A DNA stretch of 64,000 bases from Microtetraspora sp. NBRC 16547 (GCF_030268965.1 NZ_BSSE01000025.1:1-64000); one strand, 5' to 3'. Positions 34,194 to 42,837 are shown, counted from the stretch's first letter. The notes: generated from the letters alone by a model not told the origin. A program made the numbers and translations.

Positions 34194-35879
34194 TCACCCG
34201 GCACGGCTCCGTGCCTCGGCCGGGTCGTCGGCCTCCAGTGCGGACCTCGCCGCCCGCTCGCACTCCGCCAGGGTGCGCCCGGCCAGGGCCTCCCGTACGG
34301 CGGGCACGCTCAGGGCTGACATGGACAGGCTCGTGACGCCGAGCCCGGCCAGCACGGGAGCCAGGAGCGGATCCGCCGCCGCCTCGCCGCACACTCCGAC
34401 CGGCTTGCCCGCCCGCCTGCCCGCGTCGGCGCACTCGGCGACCAGGCGAAGCAGCGCGGGCTGCCACGGGTCGAGCAGGTCGGCGAGCTCGCCGTGCTGG
34501 CGGTCCACCGCGCAGGTGTACTGGCTCAGGTCGTTGGTACCGATGCTGAGGAAGTCGAGCTCGGCCAGGAGCCGGGACGCCCGGAGCGCGGCGGCGGGCA
34601 CCTCCACCATCGCGCCGACGTCGACGATGCCCCTGGAGCGGGCCCGGCGGGCGAAGTCCGCCACCTCGGCCACGGTGGTGACCATCGGGGCCATCACCCA
34701 CGGTCGTACCCCGGTCGCCCGCGCGGCGGCGGCGATGGCGTCGAGCTGCGTGTCGAGCACGTCCGGCCGGGCCCGGACCACCCGCAGCCCGCGCACGCCG
34801 AGCGCGGGATTGGTCTCCTCGGGCAGGCCGAGGAACGGCAGCGGCTTGTCGGTGCCCGCGTCGAGCGTGCGCACCACCACCCGGTCGCCGGGAAGCGCCC
34901 GGAATACCGCCTCGTACGCGGCGACCTGCTCGTCCATCTCCGGGGCGGAGCGCCGGTCGAGGAAGAGGAACTCGGTGCGGAACAGCCCGACGCCCTCGGC
35001 GGACACCTCCGTGTCGAGGTCGGCCGCCGAGCCGATGTTGAGCAGCAGCTTCACCGGATGCCCGTCGGCGGTGCGGCCCGGCCCGGCGCTCGCCCGCAGC
35101 CGGGCCCGGATCTCGGCCGACCGCCACCGGACCTCGGCCGCTTCCGCCTCGCCGACGCCGGTGCGTACCTCGCCGAGCGCGCCGTCGACGGCGACCCGTG
35201 TCCCGTCGCGGAGCTCCCGCGCGCCACGGCAGGCGACCACGGCGGGCACCCCCCTCGCGCGGGCGAGGATGGCCGTGTGGCTGGTGGGCCCGCCCTTCTC
35301 CGTGATCACCGCGAGTACCGTCGCCGGGTCGAGCGTGATGGTGTCGGCGGGTGAAAGATCGTCGGCCACGAGGACGAACGGGTGGCCGGGGTCGGGGATC
35401 GCGGACATCGGCAGGTTCCGCGCGGCGGCGATGGCGCGGTTCCTGATGTCGTCCAGGTCGGCCGCGCGTTCGGCGAAGTAGCCGCCCGCCGTGACGAGCG
35501 CCTCGCGGTGGTGCGCGCAGGCGGCCGTGATGGCGTCCGGCGCGTGCATGCCGTCCAGGGCGTTCGCCCGTACGGACTCCTGGAGCAGCGGATCGGCGGC
35601 GATGAAGGACTGCGCCTCGAGTATCGCCCTGGCCTCGGGCTCCGCGGCCCGCTCCGCCAGCTCCGCGAGGGCGCGGGAGGCCTGCTCCAGCGCCCGTACG
35701 GCGGTGCCGGCTTCCACGTGGGGTTCCGCGGCGGCCCAGTGGCCGTCGAGCAGGCGCGTGGAGTCTTCCATCCGGCACACGGGGCCCGCCGCCAGGCCGG
35801 GGCTGACCCCGAGCCCGCGCAGCGTCACGCCTCCGGACGTCTCGGTAACCGGCGCCCGGCCCTCCGGAGGCTCATTCAT
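34194..35879 (-). CDS. ptsI: PTS Enzyme I (phosphoenolpyruvate-protein phosphotransferase)
   Basis: The protein has 561 residues, a full-length Enzyme I. Phosphorylatable His in GGPTSHTAILARARG (about 199), PEP-binding signature GLFRTEFLFLDR, and C-terminal catalytic region LDFLSIGTNDLSQYTCAVDR with the acid Cys in PVGVCGEAAADP. Takes phosphate from PEP and passes it to HPr. Its ATG overlaps the end of the HPr gene by 8 bases. Being encoded inside a sugar-specific operon rather than alone suggests either that this is the organism's only EI or a dedicated copy. Confidence 0.96.
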   Translation of the reverse strand: MNEPPEGRAPVTETSGGVTLRGLGVSPGLAAGPVCRMEDSTRLLDGHWAAAEPHVEAGTAVRALEQASRALAELAERAAEPEARAILEAQSFIAADPLLQESVRANALDGMHAPDAITAACAHHREALVTAGGYFAERAADLDDIRNRAIAAARNLPMSAIPDPGHPFVLVADDLSPADTITLDPATVLAVITEKGGPTSHTAILARARGVPAVVACRGARELRDGTRVAVDGALGEVRTGVGEAEAAEVRWRSAEIRARLRASAGPGRTADGHPVKLLLNIGSAADLDTEVSAEGVGLFRTEFLFLDRRSAPEMDEQVAAYEAVFRALPGDRVVVRTLDAGTDKPLPFLGLPEETNPALGVRGLRVVRARPDVLDTQLDAIAAAARATGVRPWVMAPMVTTVAEVADFARRARSRGIVDVGAMVEVPAAALRASRLLAELDFLSIGTNDLSQYTCAVDRQHGELADLLDPWQPALLRLVAECADAGRRAGKPVGVCGEAAADPLLAPVLAGLGVTSLSMSALSVPAVREALAGRTLAECERAARSALEADDPAEARSRAG

Positions 35880-36144
35880 CGGCGTCGAGGTCGCGGGCGA
35901 GCAGCTGGGCGAGGGAGTCGAGCGCGGCGTCGGCGTCCGGGCCGTCCGCGTCGAGGGTGACCTCCGTGCCGTGGGTGGCGCCCAGGGACAGCACGGCGAG
36001 GATGCTGTGCGCCGGGACCGGCTTCCCGTCGCCGACTCGGATGCGCACCGGTGTTCCCTGCCGGGCCGCCGCCTCGACGAAGATCTTGGCTGGCCGGGCG
36101 TGCAGACCGGTGCGGGAGGCGATGACCACTGTCCTCTCCGGCAT
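35872..36144 (-). CDS. ptsH: PTS phosphocarrier protein HPr
   Basis: The protein has 90 residues. His15 phosphorylation site in RTGLHARPAK; Ser47 in AHSILAVLSLGA, at the position of the regulatory serine, although the flanking PVPAHSILAV differs from the low-GC Gram-positive pattern, fitting absence of HPr kinase in actinobacteria. Relays phosphate from Enzyme I to EIIA. Lies between the dehydrogenase and ptsI, spaced 65 bases from the former and overlapping the latter. Confidence 0.95.
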   Translation of the reverse strand: MPERTVVIASRTGLHARPAKIFVEAAARQGTPVRIRVGDGKPVPAHSILAVLSLGATHGTEVTLDADGPDADAALDSLAQLLARDLDADE

Positions 36145-36209
36145 CGTCGTGGACCTTTCTGTGCGGGGGAAGTGCGGGGGAAGTGAGGGGAACGTGAGGG
36201 GAAGGGGTG

Positions 36210-37238
36210 TCAGGGTTCGACGGTGACCTTGATGGCGGCGCCGCGGCTGACGATGTCGATGCCGTCGAGGACCTCGGAGAGCGGGAGCCGGTGGGTGATC
36301 AGGTCGGCGACCGGGACCGATCCTTCGGCGATCAGCCGCAGCGCCCGCGCGTTGTGGGCCGGGCTCGACCCGTTCGCGCCGACGATCGTCAGCTCCCGGT
36401 AGTGCACGAGGTTGGAGTCGCAGCGGATGATCGGGTCGTCCTTGGGCAGGCCGCCGAAGAAGCTGATCCGCCCCTGCCGCGCCGCGATCCGCAGCGCCTG
36501 CTCCTGGGCGGCTCCGGAGGCCGCGGCGGTGATGACGACGTCGGCGCCCCGGCCCTCGGTCAGCTTGAGCACCTCGTCGACGATGTCCTCGCCGTGCACG
36601 GCGGCGTCCGGCCGGACCAGGCCGGCGGCGAGCGCCAGCCGGTCGGCGTTGATGTCGGCGAGGAACACCCGGGCGGCGCCCCGAGCGCGGGCCAGCCGTA
36701 CGTGCAGGCAGCCGATGGGGCCGGAGCCGATGACGAGCACGTCGTCGCCGGCGCCGACCCGGGCCAGCTCCTGCCCGTTCAGTACGCAGGCGAGCGGTTC
36801 CGTCACCGACGCCTCGGCGAAGCTCACGCCGTCGGGGACGCGGTTGAGGCCGTCGACGGCGAGGACCTTGGCCGGGACGACCATGTACTCGGCGAAGCCG
36901 CCGTCGTAGTGGTAGCCCATCGACTCCTGGTTCGGGCAGACCGTCATCCGGCCGCGACGGCACTCCCCGCACGTCCCGCAGGGGATGGCGGCGATCACCT
37001 GGACGCGGTCGCCGGGCGCCCAGCCGGGCACGTCGGTCTCGACGACCTCCCCGGCGATCTCGTGACCCATGACCCTCGGGGGCCTGATGTGGTGGTGACC
37101 GTGCTTGAGGATCTTCGCGTCCGTGCCGCAGGTGGAGCAGGCGCGCACCCGGATCTTGACCTCTCCCGGGCCCGCGACGGGCTCGGGCGCGTCCTCGATG
37201 CGGATGTCGCCGGGCGCGTGGAATCGGGCGACCTTCAC
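36210..37238 (-). CDS. Zinc-dependent medium-chain polyol(-phosphate) dehydrogenase
   Basis: The protein has 342 residues from GTG 37238, overlapping the EIIA stop (GTGA). Medium-chain dehydrogenase features: catalytic-zinc Cys in RACSTCGTDA, GHE motif VMGHEIAGEVVE, structural-zinc cysteines in CGTCGECRRGRMTVC, and Rossmann motif VLVIGSGPIGCLHVRLARA. Inside a PTS operon the substrate is expected to be a polyol phosphate, as for galactitol-1-phosphate or arabitol-phosphate dehydrogenases. It is not related to MtlD, the usual mannitol-1-phosphate dehydrogenase, although the EIIC is mannitol-like. Confidence 0.9.
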   Translation of the reverse strand: MKVARFHAPGDIRIEDAPEPVAGPGEVKIRVRACSTCGTDAKILKHGHHHIRPPRVMGHEIAGEVVETDVPGWAPGDRVQVIAAIPCGTCGECRRGRMTVCPNQESMGYHYDGGFAEYMVVPAKVLAVDGLNRVPDGVSFAEASVTEPLACVLNGQELARVGAGDDVLVIGSGPIGCLHVRLARARGAARVFLADINADRLALAAGLVRPDAAVHGEDIVDEVLKLTEGRGADVVITAAASGAAQEQALRIAARQGRISFFGGLPKDDPIIRCDSNLVHYRELTIVGANGSSPAHNARALRLIAEGSVPVADLITHRLPLSEVLDGIDIVSRGAAIKVTVEP

Positions 37239-37690
37239 GTGGTCTCCTCTTTGGTGGGTTGCAACAGGTGGACGACCTCCTCGACCCGGGTCGCCTCCCG
37301 CAGGGCGTGGACGCGGTCCGGATCGAGCAGGATCTGCGCCAGTTCGGCGAGCAGTCGTACGTGGCCGTCGCCCCGGGCGGCGATGCCGACGCAGACGGTG
37401 ACCCGCTCGCCGCCCCAGTCGACGCCGCCGGGGAAGCGCAGGACGCAGACGGCGTCGTGGTGGACGGCCTCCTTGGCGGCGAGCGTGCCGTGCGGGATGG
37501 CCACGCCCTCGCCGACGTAGGTGGAGATCGAACGTTCGCGCTCGATCATCGTCTCGACGTACGGCTCCTCGACCGCGCCGACGGCGACGAGGGCCCGCCC
37601 GCACTGGCGGATCGCGTTGTCGCGGTCGGCCGCCGAGGCGTCGAGCAGCACGGCGCGCGGGTCGAGGGGGAGCGGCGCCGTGTCAGGCAT
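37235..37690 (-). CDS. PTS EIIA, mannitol/fructose class
   Basis: The protein has 151 residues. Phospho-His67 in EGVAIPHGTLAAKE, the family signature. Accepts phosphate from HPr and gives it to EIIB. ATG overlaps the EIIB stop by 3-8 bases and its own stop overlaps the dehydrogenase start. Confidence 0.94.
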   Translation of the reverse strand: MPDTAPLPLDPRAVLLDASAADRDNAIRQCGRALVAVGAVEEPYVETMIERERSISTYVGEGVAIPHGTLAAKEAVHHDAVCVLRFPGGVDWGGERVTVCVGIAARGDGHVRLLAELAQILLDPDRVHALREATRVEEVVHLLQPTKEETT

Positions 37691-38000
37691 GCACGGTTCC
37701 GCCGTTCTTGATGGTGGTGACGAGCTTTGTGACGGCCGGGTCCCCGATGAAGATCGTGAAGGGGATGAGGACGGTGCCCGGCGCGGTCTTCCTGGCCCGG
37801 TCGGCGAGCCCGGAGTGGCAGACCACCACGTCGGCGTCGGCGGGGATCGAGTTGACCGGGGTGTGCTCGACCTCGATCCCGAGGCCCTTGAGCTGCTTGC
37901 GCAGCTGGCTGGCCAGCATCACGCTGCTGCCCATTCCCGCGTCGCAGGCCACGATGATCTTGCGGATGTCCGTGCTCTCGATGCTGGCCATGTCGGTCAT
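37683..38000 (-). CDS. PTS EIIB, mannitol class
   Basis: The protein has 105 residues. Phospho-Cys19 in IIVACDAGMGSSVMLASQLR, identical in layout to mannitol EIIB domains. It is a free protein here rather than fused to EIIC as in E. coli MtlA. Start overlaps the EIIC stop (ATGA). Confidence 0.94.
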   Translation of the reverse strand: MTDMASIESTDIRKIIVACDAGMGSSVMLASQLRKQLKGLGIEVEHTPVNSIPADADVVVCHSGLADRARKTAPGTVLIPFTIFIGDPAVTKLVTTIKNGGTVHA

Positions 38001-39100
38001 GCCTCCTGGGAAGCGGGGGTGGTTTCGGGCTCGGCGGCGGGTTCCGGGGCCTCCCCGCCCGTCTTCCTGCCGAAGCCGAGCAGGACGGCGGCGACGGCGA
38101 AGGACGCGGCGGTGGCGATGACGATGCCGGCGAGCACGCCGAACCAGCCGCCCTTGGGGGTCACCGCGAGGTAGGCGAAGATGCTGCCGGGCGACGGGGT
38201 CGCGACCAGCCCGGCACCGGTGACCAGGAAGGTGAAGATCCCGGCCGCGCCGCCGGCGATCACCGCGAGGATCAGTCGCGGCTTCATCAGCACGTACGGG
38301 AAGTAGATCTCGTGGATGCCGCCGAGGAAGTGGATGATCATGGCGGGGGTGGACGGCCGTAGCGAGCGCGGGCCGAAGAACAGGTAGGCGAGGAGCAGAC
38401 CGAGGCCGGGGCCCGGGTTCGACTCCAGCATGAACAGGATCGACTTGCCGTGTTTGACCGCCTCCGCGACGCCGAGCGGCCCGAGGACGCCGTGGTTGAT
38501 GGCGTTGTTGAGGAACAGCACCTTGGCGGGCTCGATCAGGACCGAGGCGAGCGGCAGCAGGCTGTTGCCGACGAGCCATTCGACGGCGTCGCCCGCGGCG
38601 TCGGTGACCACCCGGACGATCGGTCCGATGCCCCACGCGCCGAGCAGGGCCATCGCGCCGCCGACGATGCCGGCGGTGAAGTTGTCCACCAGCATCTCGA
38701 ACCCGGCTCTGGTCCGCTGCTGGGCGAACCCGTCAACCAGTTTGATCACGAAGGCGGCGAGCGGGCCGACGATCATGGCACCGAGGAACATCGGGATGTC
38801 GGCGCCGACGACGACGCCCATGGTGGCCACCGCGCCGACGACGGCGCCGCGCTGGCCGTGGACCATCCGGCCGCCGGTGTAGCCGATGAGCACCGGCAGC
38901 AGGGTCGTGATGATGGGGCCGACGAGCTTGGCGAAATCCTCGTTCGGCAGCCAGCCGGTGGGGATGAAAAGCGCGGTGATCAGGCCCCAGGCGATGAACG
39001 CGCCGATGTTCGGCATGATCATCCCGGCGAGGTGGCCGCCGATGCGCTGAATGGTGGCCTTCGCCCCGGTGCCGTAGACCGTGGGGGTGTAGTCGGCCAT
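37997..39100 (-). CDS. PTS EIIC, mannitol class permease
   Basis: The protein has 367 residues from ATG 39100, with GGAAGGAG 8 bases upstream. Strongly mannitol-EIIC-like: GGHLAGMIMPNIGAFIAWGL, GADIPMFLGAMIVGPLAAF, LFLNNAINHGVLGPLG, SNPGPGLGLLLAYLFFG and the GGIHEIYFPYVLMKP signature loop. It is the membrane channel that imports and phosphorylates the hexitol with EIIB. C-terminal tail is Glu/Ala/Pro-rich with no EIIB fusion. Confidence 0.94.
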   Translation of the reverse strand: MADYTPTVYGTGAKATIQRIGGHLAGMIMPNIGAFIAWGLITALFIPTGWLPNEDFAKLVGPIITTLLPVLIGYTGGRMVHGQRGAVVGAVATMGVVVGADIPMFLGAMIVGPLAAFVIKLVDGFAQQRTRAGFEMLVDNFTAGIVGGAMALLGAWGIGPIVRVVTDAAGDAVEWLVGNSLLPLASVLIEPAKVLFLNNAINHGVLGPLGVAEAVKHGKSILFMLESNPGPGLGLLLAYLFFGPRSLRPSTPAMIIHFLGGIHEIYFPYVLMKPRLILAVIAGGAAGIFTFLVTGAGLVATPSPGSIFAYLAVTPKGGWFGVLAGIVIATAASFAVAAVLLGFGRKTGGEAPEPAAEPETTPASQEA

Positions 39101-39140
39101 GGGTGGTGCTCCTTCCAATGGGGGGTGAAGGGGCTCCGCT

Positions 39141-40082
39141 TCAGTCCCTGGACTTCAGCGGACGTCTCAGGTCGGGCGGGCCGACGCGCACCAGGTCGCG
39201 CCGGATGTCCCCCGGTGCGGGCATCCGGCTGCCGGGCATCCCGACGGCGGCCGTCCCCCAGGCCAGCGCCTCGATCAGGGCGCGCTCGCCCCTCGCCCCC
39301 GCCGCGAGGAAACCGGCCAGCATGGCGTCGCCCGCGCCGACCGTGCTCCTGGGCTCGGCCACCGGGCACTCGCCGTGCCAGACGCGGCCGTCCTGCAGGA
39401 GGACCGCCCCGTCCGGCCCGACGCTGGCCAGCACCGTGCCCGCGCCCATCGCGCGCAGCTTCTCCGCCGCCTCGATCACGTCGCCGAGGCAGCCGATCGC
39501 CGTCCCCGTCGCCTCGGCCAGCTCCTCCCGGTTCGGCTTGACCAGCGCGGGACCCGCCGCCGCGGCGGCCGGCAGCGCCGGGCCGCTGGTGTCGACGGCG
39601 ACGTTGATGCCCGCCCGGGCGAACCGGCGGCAGAGCCCGGCGTAGACGTCGGCGGGTACCCCCGGGGGCAGGCTGCCGGACGCGACCACCCAGTCCGCGG
39701 TGTGTGCGGCGCCGAGGACGGCCTCGGCCACGGTCTCCAGCTCGACGGTGGACAGCGGGGTGCCCGGCTCGTTCACCTTCGTGCTGGTGCCGTCCGGCTC
39801 GGCCAACGTGACGTTGGACCGGGTCGTCCCCGCGATCGGGACCGTGATCATGTCGATGCCCTCGTGCGAGAGCAGGTCCACGAGCTGCCGCCCCTGGTGC
39901 CCGCCGTACGGGACGACCGCGCAGGACCTGATCCGGTTGGCGAGCAGCGCGCGCGACACGTTGACGCCCTTGCCGCCGGGATCGAGCCGCGCCGTCGCCG
40001 CGCGGATGACCGCGCCCCGGTCCAGTGCCGCGATCTCGATCGTGCGGTCCAGGCTCGGGTTGAGGGTCAGCGTCAGGATCAT
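39141..40082 (-). CDS. PfkB-family sugar-phosphate kinase (1-phosphofructokinase type)
   Basis: The protein has 313 residues. MILTLTLNPSLDRTIEI start, LDPGGKGVNVSRAL substrate loop, and nucleotide/anion site STVGAGDAMLAGFLAAG with catalytic Asp. Closest in layout to FruK and LacC-type kinases: it could phosphorylate fructose 1-phosphate or tagatose/fructose 6-phosphate, giving the bisphosphate. ATG overlaps the DeoR stop. Its presence implies that the dehydrogenase product is a ketose monophosphate not directly entering glycolysis. Confidence 0.9.
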   Translation of the reverse strand: MILTLTLNPSLDRTIEIAALDRGAVIRAATARLDPGGKGVNVSRALLANRIRSCAVVPYGGHQGRQLVDLLSHEGIDMITVPIAGTTRSNVTLAEPDGTSTKVNEPGTPLSTVELETVAEAVLGAAHTADWVVASGSLPPGVPADVYAGLCRRFARAGINVAVDTSGPALPAAAAAGPALVKPNREELAEATGTAIGCLGDVIEAAEKLRAMGAGTVLASVGPDGAVLLQDGRVWHGECPVAEPRSTVGAGDAMLAGFLAAGARGERALIEALAWGTAAVGMPGSRMPAPGDIRRDLVRVGPPDLRRPLKSRD

Positions 40083-40840
40083 GCGCGAACCACCTCGGGG
40101 CCCGCCGCGGCGACCTCCGCCGCGACGGCCGGGTCCAGCCCGTCGTCGCTGATCACCATGTCGATCTCGGCGAGCGTGGCGAACCGGGTGAGGTAGACGC
40201 CGGAGAACTTGGTGTGGTCGGCCAGCACCACGCTGCGCTCCGCCGCGCCGATCATGGCCCGCTTGATCGCGGCCTCGGCCGGGTCGGGCGTCGTCAGCCC
40301 CTTGGCGACCGAGCAGCCGTTCGAGCCCATGAACGCCACGTCCACGTGGAGGTCGGCGAGCGGGCGCAGCGCCCAGTCGTCGACGGTGGCGAGGGTGCGG
40401 CCGCGCACCCGGCCGCCGAGCATGATCACGCTGAGGTTCGCCCGGGTCGCCAGCATCGTCGCGAGGGGCGGGGAGTTGACGATGACGGTGAGCTCCCGGT
40501 CGGCGGGGAGCGCCCGCGCCAGGCGGCCCGTCGTGGACCCCGCGTCGATGATGATCGCGCCGTCCTCGGGCAGTTCGGCGAGCGCGGCCTTGGCGATGCG
40601 CTCCTTCTCCTCGGTCATCACCTCGTCCCTGGCGGCGAGCGCGGGCTCGAAGCCCAGGCGCTCGACCGGGATGGCGCCGCCGTGCACGCGTCGCAGCACG
40701 CCGGCCCGCTCCAGGACGGTCAGGTCGCGGCGGATGGTCTCCGTGGTGACGGCGAACTCCTCCGCCAGCGTCACCACATCCACCCGGCCGATGGCCCGCG
40801 CGCGGCGCAGGATCTCCTGCTGCCGCTCCTCGGCGTACAT
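40079..40840 (-). CDS. DeoR-family regulator of the PTS operon
   Basis: The protein has 253 residues. DeoR N-terminal HTH (EERQQEILRRARAIGRVDVV, then TTETIRRDLTVLERAGVLRR) and a C-terminal sugar-phosphate sensor (IIDAGSTTGRLARAL, FMGSNGCSVAKGLTTPDPAE, VLADHTKF). First gene of the operon, so it controls its own synthesis. The effector is expected to be one of the phosphorylated intermediates, such as fructose 1-phosphate. Confidence 0.93.
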   Translation of the reverse strand: MYAEERQQEILRRARAIGRVDVVTLAEEFAVTTETIRRDLTVLERAGVLRRVHGGAIPVERLGFEPALAARDEVMTEEKERIAKAALAELPEDGAIIIDAGSTTGRLARALPADRELTVIVNSPPLATMLATRANLSVIMLGGRVRGRTLATVDDWALRPLADLHVDVAFMGSNGCSVAKGLTTPDPAEAAIKRAMIGAAERSVVLADHTKFSGVYLTRFATLAEIDMVISDDGLDPAVAAEVAAAGPEVVRA

Positions 40841-40841
40841 G

Positions 40842-40907
40842 ATGTTGATTCACCGCCGTTTCAATGTTGTTTCATCTGTATTTATACCCACATATTGTGG
40901 AAGTCAA
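40842..40907 (-). promoter_or_regulatory. Promoter and DeoR-type operators of the PTS operon
   Basis: On the minus strand: TTGACT (40907-40902), TATAAA (40886-40881), then two direct repeats TGAAACAACAT (40874-40864) and TGAATCAACAT (40852-40842), 22 bp apart, about two helical turns. A small perfect palindrome CCACATATTGTGG lies between -35 and -10. The direct repeats fit DeoR-family operators. Confidence 0.68.
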
Positions 40908-41000
40908 TGGGGGTAGCACGGCGGAGCACCCTGCGGCGTGTCGTGGGATGACCGGAGAAAACCGGATGAACGCCGCATCGCCTCGGTAGACTTGCCGACC

Positions 41001-41495
41001 ATGATCACGCCCGGCGCGCCTCCCGTGCCGCCCTCCGCGCAGCCTGCCGAGCAGCCCTCGGCGACGCTCTCCGGCCGGGCCCGGGCGGTACGGCTGGCCG
41101 CCGCGGGCCTGTGCATGGCGCTGCTCGTCGTCGGCACGTTCTGGGGAGACGACGACGCCTTCCCCTTCGGCCCGTTCCGGATGTACTCCACCAGCACTCC
41201 GCCCAACGGGAACATCCACGTGATGGTCCTGAAGGCGCGGATGCCCGACGGAAGCTGGCGCGAGGTCCCCCTGGACTCCGTCGTGGTGGGCGTCAACCGC
41301 GCCGAGGTCGAGGGGCAGGTCCCCCGCTTCCAGGCCGAGCCCGCGCTGGTCGGCCGGCTCGTCGAGGCCCATGACCGGCTCCGCCCGGCCGAGCCCCGAT
41401 GGACCGGGGCCCGCCTGGTGATGAGATATCTCAAGCTGCGCGACCGCAGGTTCGTCGGCACCGAGGAGAAGGTGGTGGCCGAGTGGCTGCGCTAA
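41001..41495 (+). CDS. Membrane-anchored hypothetical protein paired with HTTM protein
   Basis: The protein has 164 residues from ATG 41001 (no strong ribosome site). A Pro-rich N-terminus is followed by one membrane segment (LAAAGLCMALLVVGTFWG) and a soluble domain beginning DDDAFPFGPFRMYSTS, with RMPDGSWREVPLDSVVVGV. Its last 13 bases overlap the start of the HTTM gene, so the two are translated together. I do not know the domain; the FPFGPFRMYS stretch recurs in actinobacterial proteins encoded beside HTTM genes, as far as I recall. Confidence 0.75.
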   Translation: MITPGAPPVPPSAQPAEQPSATLSGRARAVRLAAAGLCMALLVVGTFWGDDDAFPFGPFRMYSTSTPPNGNIHVMVLKARMPDGSWREVPLDSVVVGVNRAEVEGQVPRFQAEPALVGRLVEAHDRLRPAEPRWTGARLVMRYLKLRDRRFVGTEEKVVAEWLR

Positions 41496-42487
41496 GGGGT
41501 AACCCGCTCACCCGCTGGTTCTTCGGCCCGGTGCCGCTGGCGCGGGTGGTGGTCTTCCGGATCGCCGCCTATCTGTTCATCCCGCTCGACCTGCTGGTAC
41601 TGCGGCCGCTCGGTTCGCACCACGCGTCGGCGACCGCGCTCTACAAGCCGCTCATCGTCGCCGACCTGCTGCATCTGCCGCGCCCGACCCCCGAGCTCAT
41701 CGCGGTGGTCACCTGGTCGCTGATCCCGCTCGCGCTCGTCGCCGCGGCCCTCGCGCCGTCCGGCCGGTGGCAGCGGCTCCTCGGCACGGCGATCTTCGTG
41801 CTCTACTTCGAGCAGCTCATCATCAGCTTCTCCTTCGGGAAGGTCGACCACGACCGCATCGCGTACGTGGTGGCCCTCGCCGTGCTGCCCACCGTGGCGG
41901 GGGCGCGGCTGCGGGAACGCGGCTCGGCCGAGTCGGCCGCCTGGGCGCTGCGCTGCGTGCAGATCGCCGTCGTGGCGACGTACTTCCTCTCGGCCTTCGC
42001 CAAGCTGCGCTTCGGCGGCGTCGAGTGGGTCAACAGCGCGACCCTGGTCCGCGCGGTGATGCGCCGCGGCACCGGGTTCGGCCGCCTGCTGCTCGACCTT
42101 CCGTGGCTCCTGCACTGGTCCCAGTGGGGGATCATGCTCATGGAGCTGTTCTCGCCGGTGGTCCTTTTCCTGCGCGGCCGGTGGCAGCGGATCGTGGTCG
42201 GCGCGCTGGCCGGGTTCCACGTCGTCGTCTACGCCACCATCTCGATCATGTTCTGGCCGCACGTTCTCTGCCTGCTGCTGGCCTTCCTGCCGACGGAGCG
42301 GCTGGTACGGCGGGCCGAGACGGCGGAGACGGGCGGGGGATCAGCCGTCGCCGCCGCGCTGGTCGGCGGGCAGGACGCACATGGGAGTGCCGCCGGGGAG
42401 GCGGTGCCGGTTGTCGGCGATCAGCCGGTAGACGCCGTGGGCGAGCCAGCGGAAGGGCGGGACGCGCAGGACCAGCCCCAGCGGTGA
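41483..42487 (+). CDS. HTTM-domain membrane protein (vitamin-K-dependent carboxylase-like fold)
   Basis: The protein has 334 residues from GTG 41483. Several membrane helices of the HTTM type: VVFRIAAYLFIPLDLLVL, HDRIAYVVALAVLPTVAGA, VATYFLSAFAKLRFGGVEWV, and the late MFWPHVLCLLLAFLP. HTTM proteins are related to gamma-glutamyl carboxylase, but the bacterial role is unclear. The last ~50 residues (Gly/Ala/Glu-rich) lie antisense to the 3' end of the DCC gene and look like unselected read-through sequence. Confidence 0.82.
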   Translation: MAALRGNPLTRWFFGPVPLARVVVFRIAAYLFIPLDLLVLRPLGSHHASATALYKPLIVADLLHLPRPTPELIAVVTWSLIPLALVAAALAPSGRWQRLLGTAIFVLYFEQLIISFSFGKVDHDRIAYVVALAVLPTVAGARLRERGSAESAAWALRCVQIAVVATYFLSAFAKLRFGGVEWVNSATLVRAVMRRGTGFGRLLLDLPWLLHWSQWGIMLMELFSPVVLFLRGRWQRIVVGALAGFHVVVYATISIMFWPHVLCLLLAFLPTERLVRRAETAETGGGSAVAAALVGGQDAHGSAAGEAVPVVGDQPVDAVGEPAEGRDAQDQPQR

Positions 42488-42730
42488 CCAGGGGAGTCCG
42501 GCCGCGAGCAGGATCTTGGCGACCGCCTGCGCGCCACCGAAGATCCGACCTCGCGTGTCCACCCAGAGCAGCTCGTACTCCGCGCGCTCCGCGGTCGTGC
42601 CCACCGCCGCGAGGTCGGTGAACTGCCAGGCCCTGATGTCGGCGGGGACGTCCATCCGCCGTTCGATGAAGCCGGCGGCCGTGGTGCAGAAACCGCAGTC
42701 CCCGTCGTAGATGATTAACGATCTCTCCAC
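42341..42730 (-). CDS. DCC-family thiol-disulfide oxidoreductase-like protein
   Basis: The protein has 129 residues. N-terminal IIYDGDCGFCTTAAGFIERR contains the DxDCxFC motif that names the family (DCC/YuxK), with thioredoxin-like Cys-Gly-Phe-Cys, and VPPFRWLAHGVYRLIADNRH near the C-terminus. DCC proteins are often encoded next to, or fused with, HTTM proteins. Here the two genes converge and overlap by 147 bases. Confidence 0.88.
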   Translation of the reverse strand: MERSLIIYDGDCGFCTTAAGFIERRMDVPADIRAWQFTDLAAVGTTAERAEYELLWVDTRGRIFGGAQAVAKILLAAGLPWSPLGLVLRVPPFRWLAHGVYRLIADNRHRLPGGTPMCVLPADQRGGDG

Positions 42731-42837
42731 GGTGTCCCATCATGCCTCAGCGGGAGCCCGGGGTGAGCGGCCGGGCTCTTCCTCCGTGGTCCACAGTGGA
42801 GGGGAGGGCAAGCGTGCCGAGGGGACCCGGAGGCACC

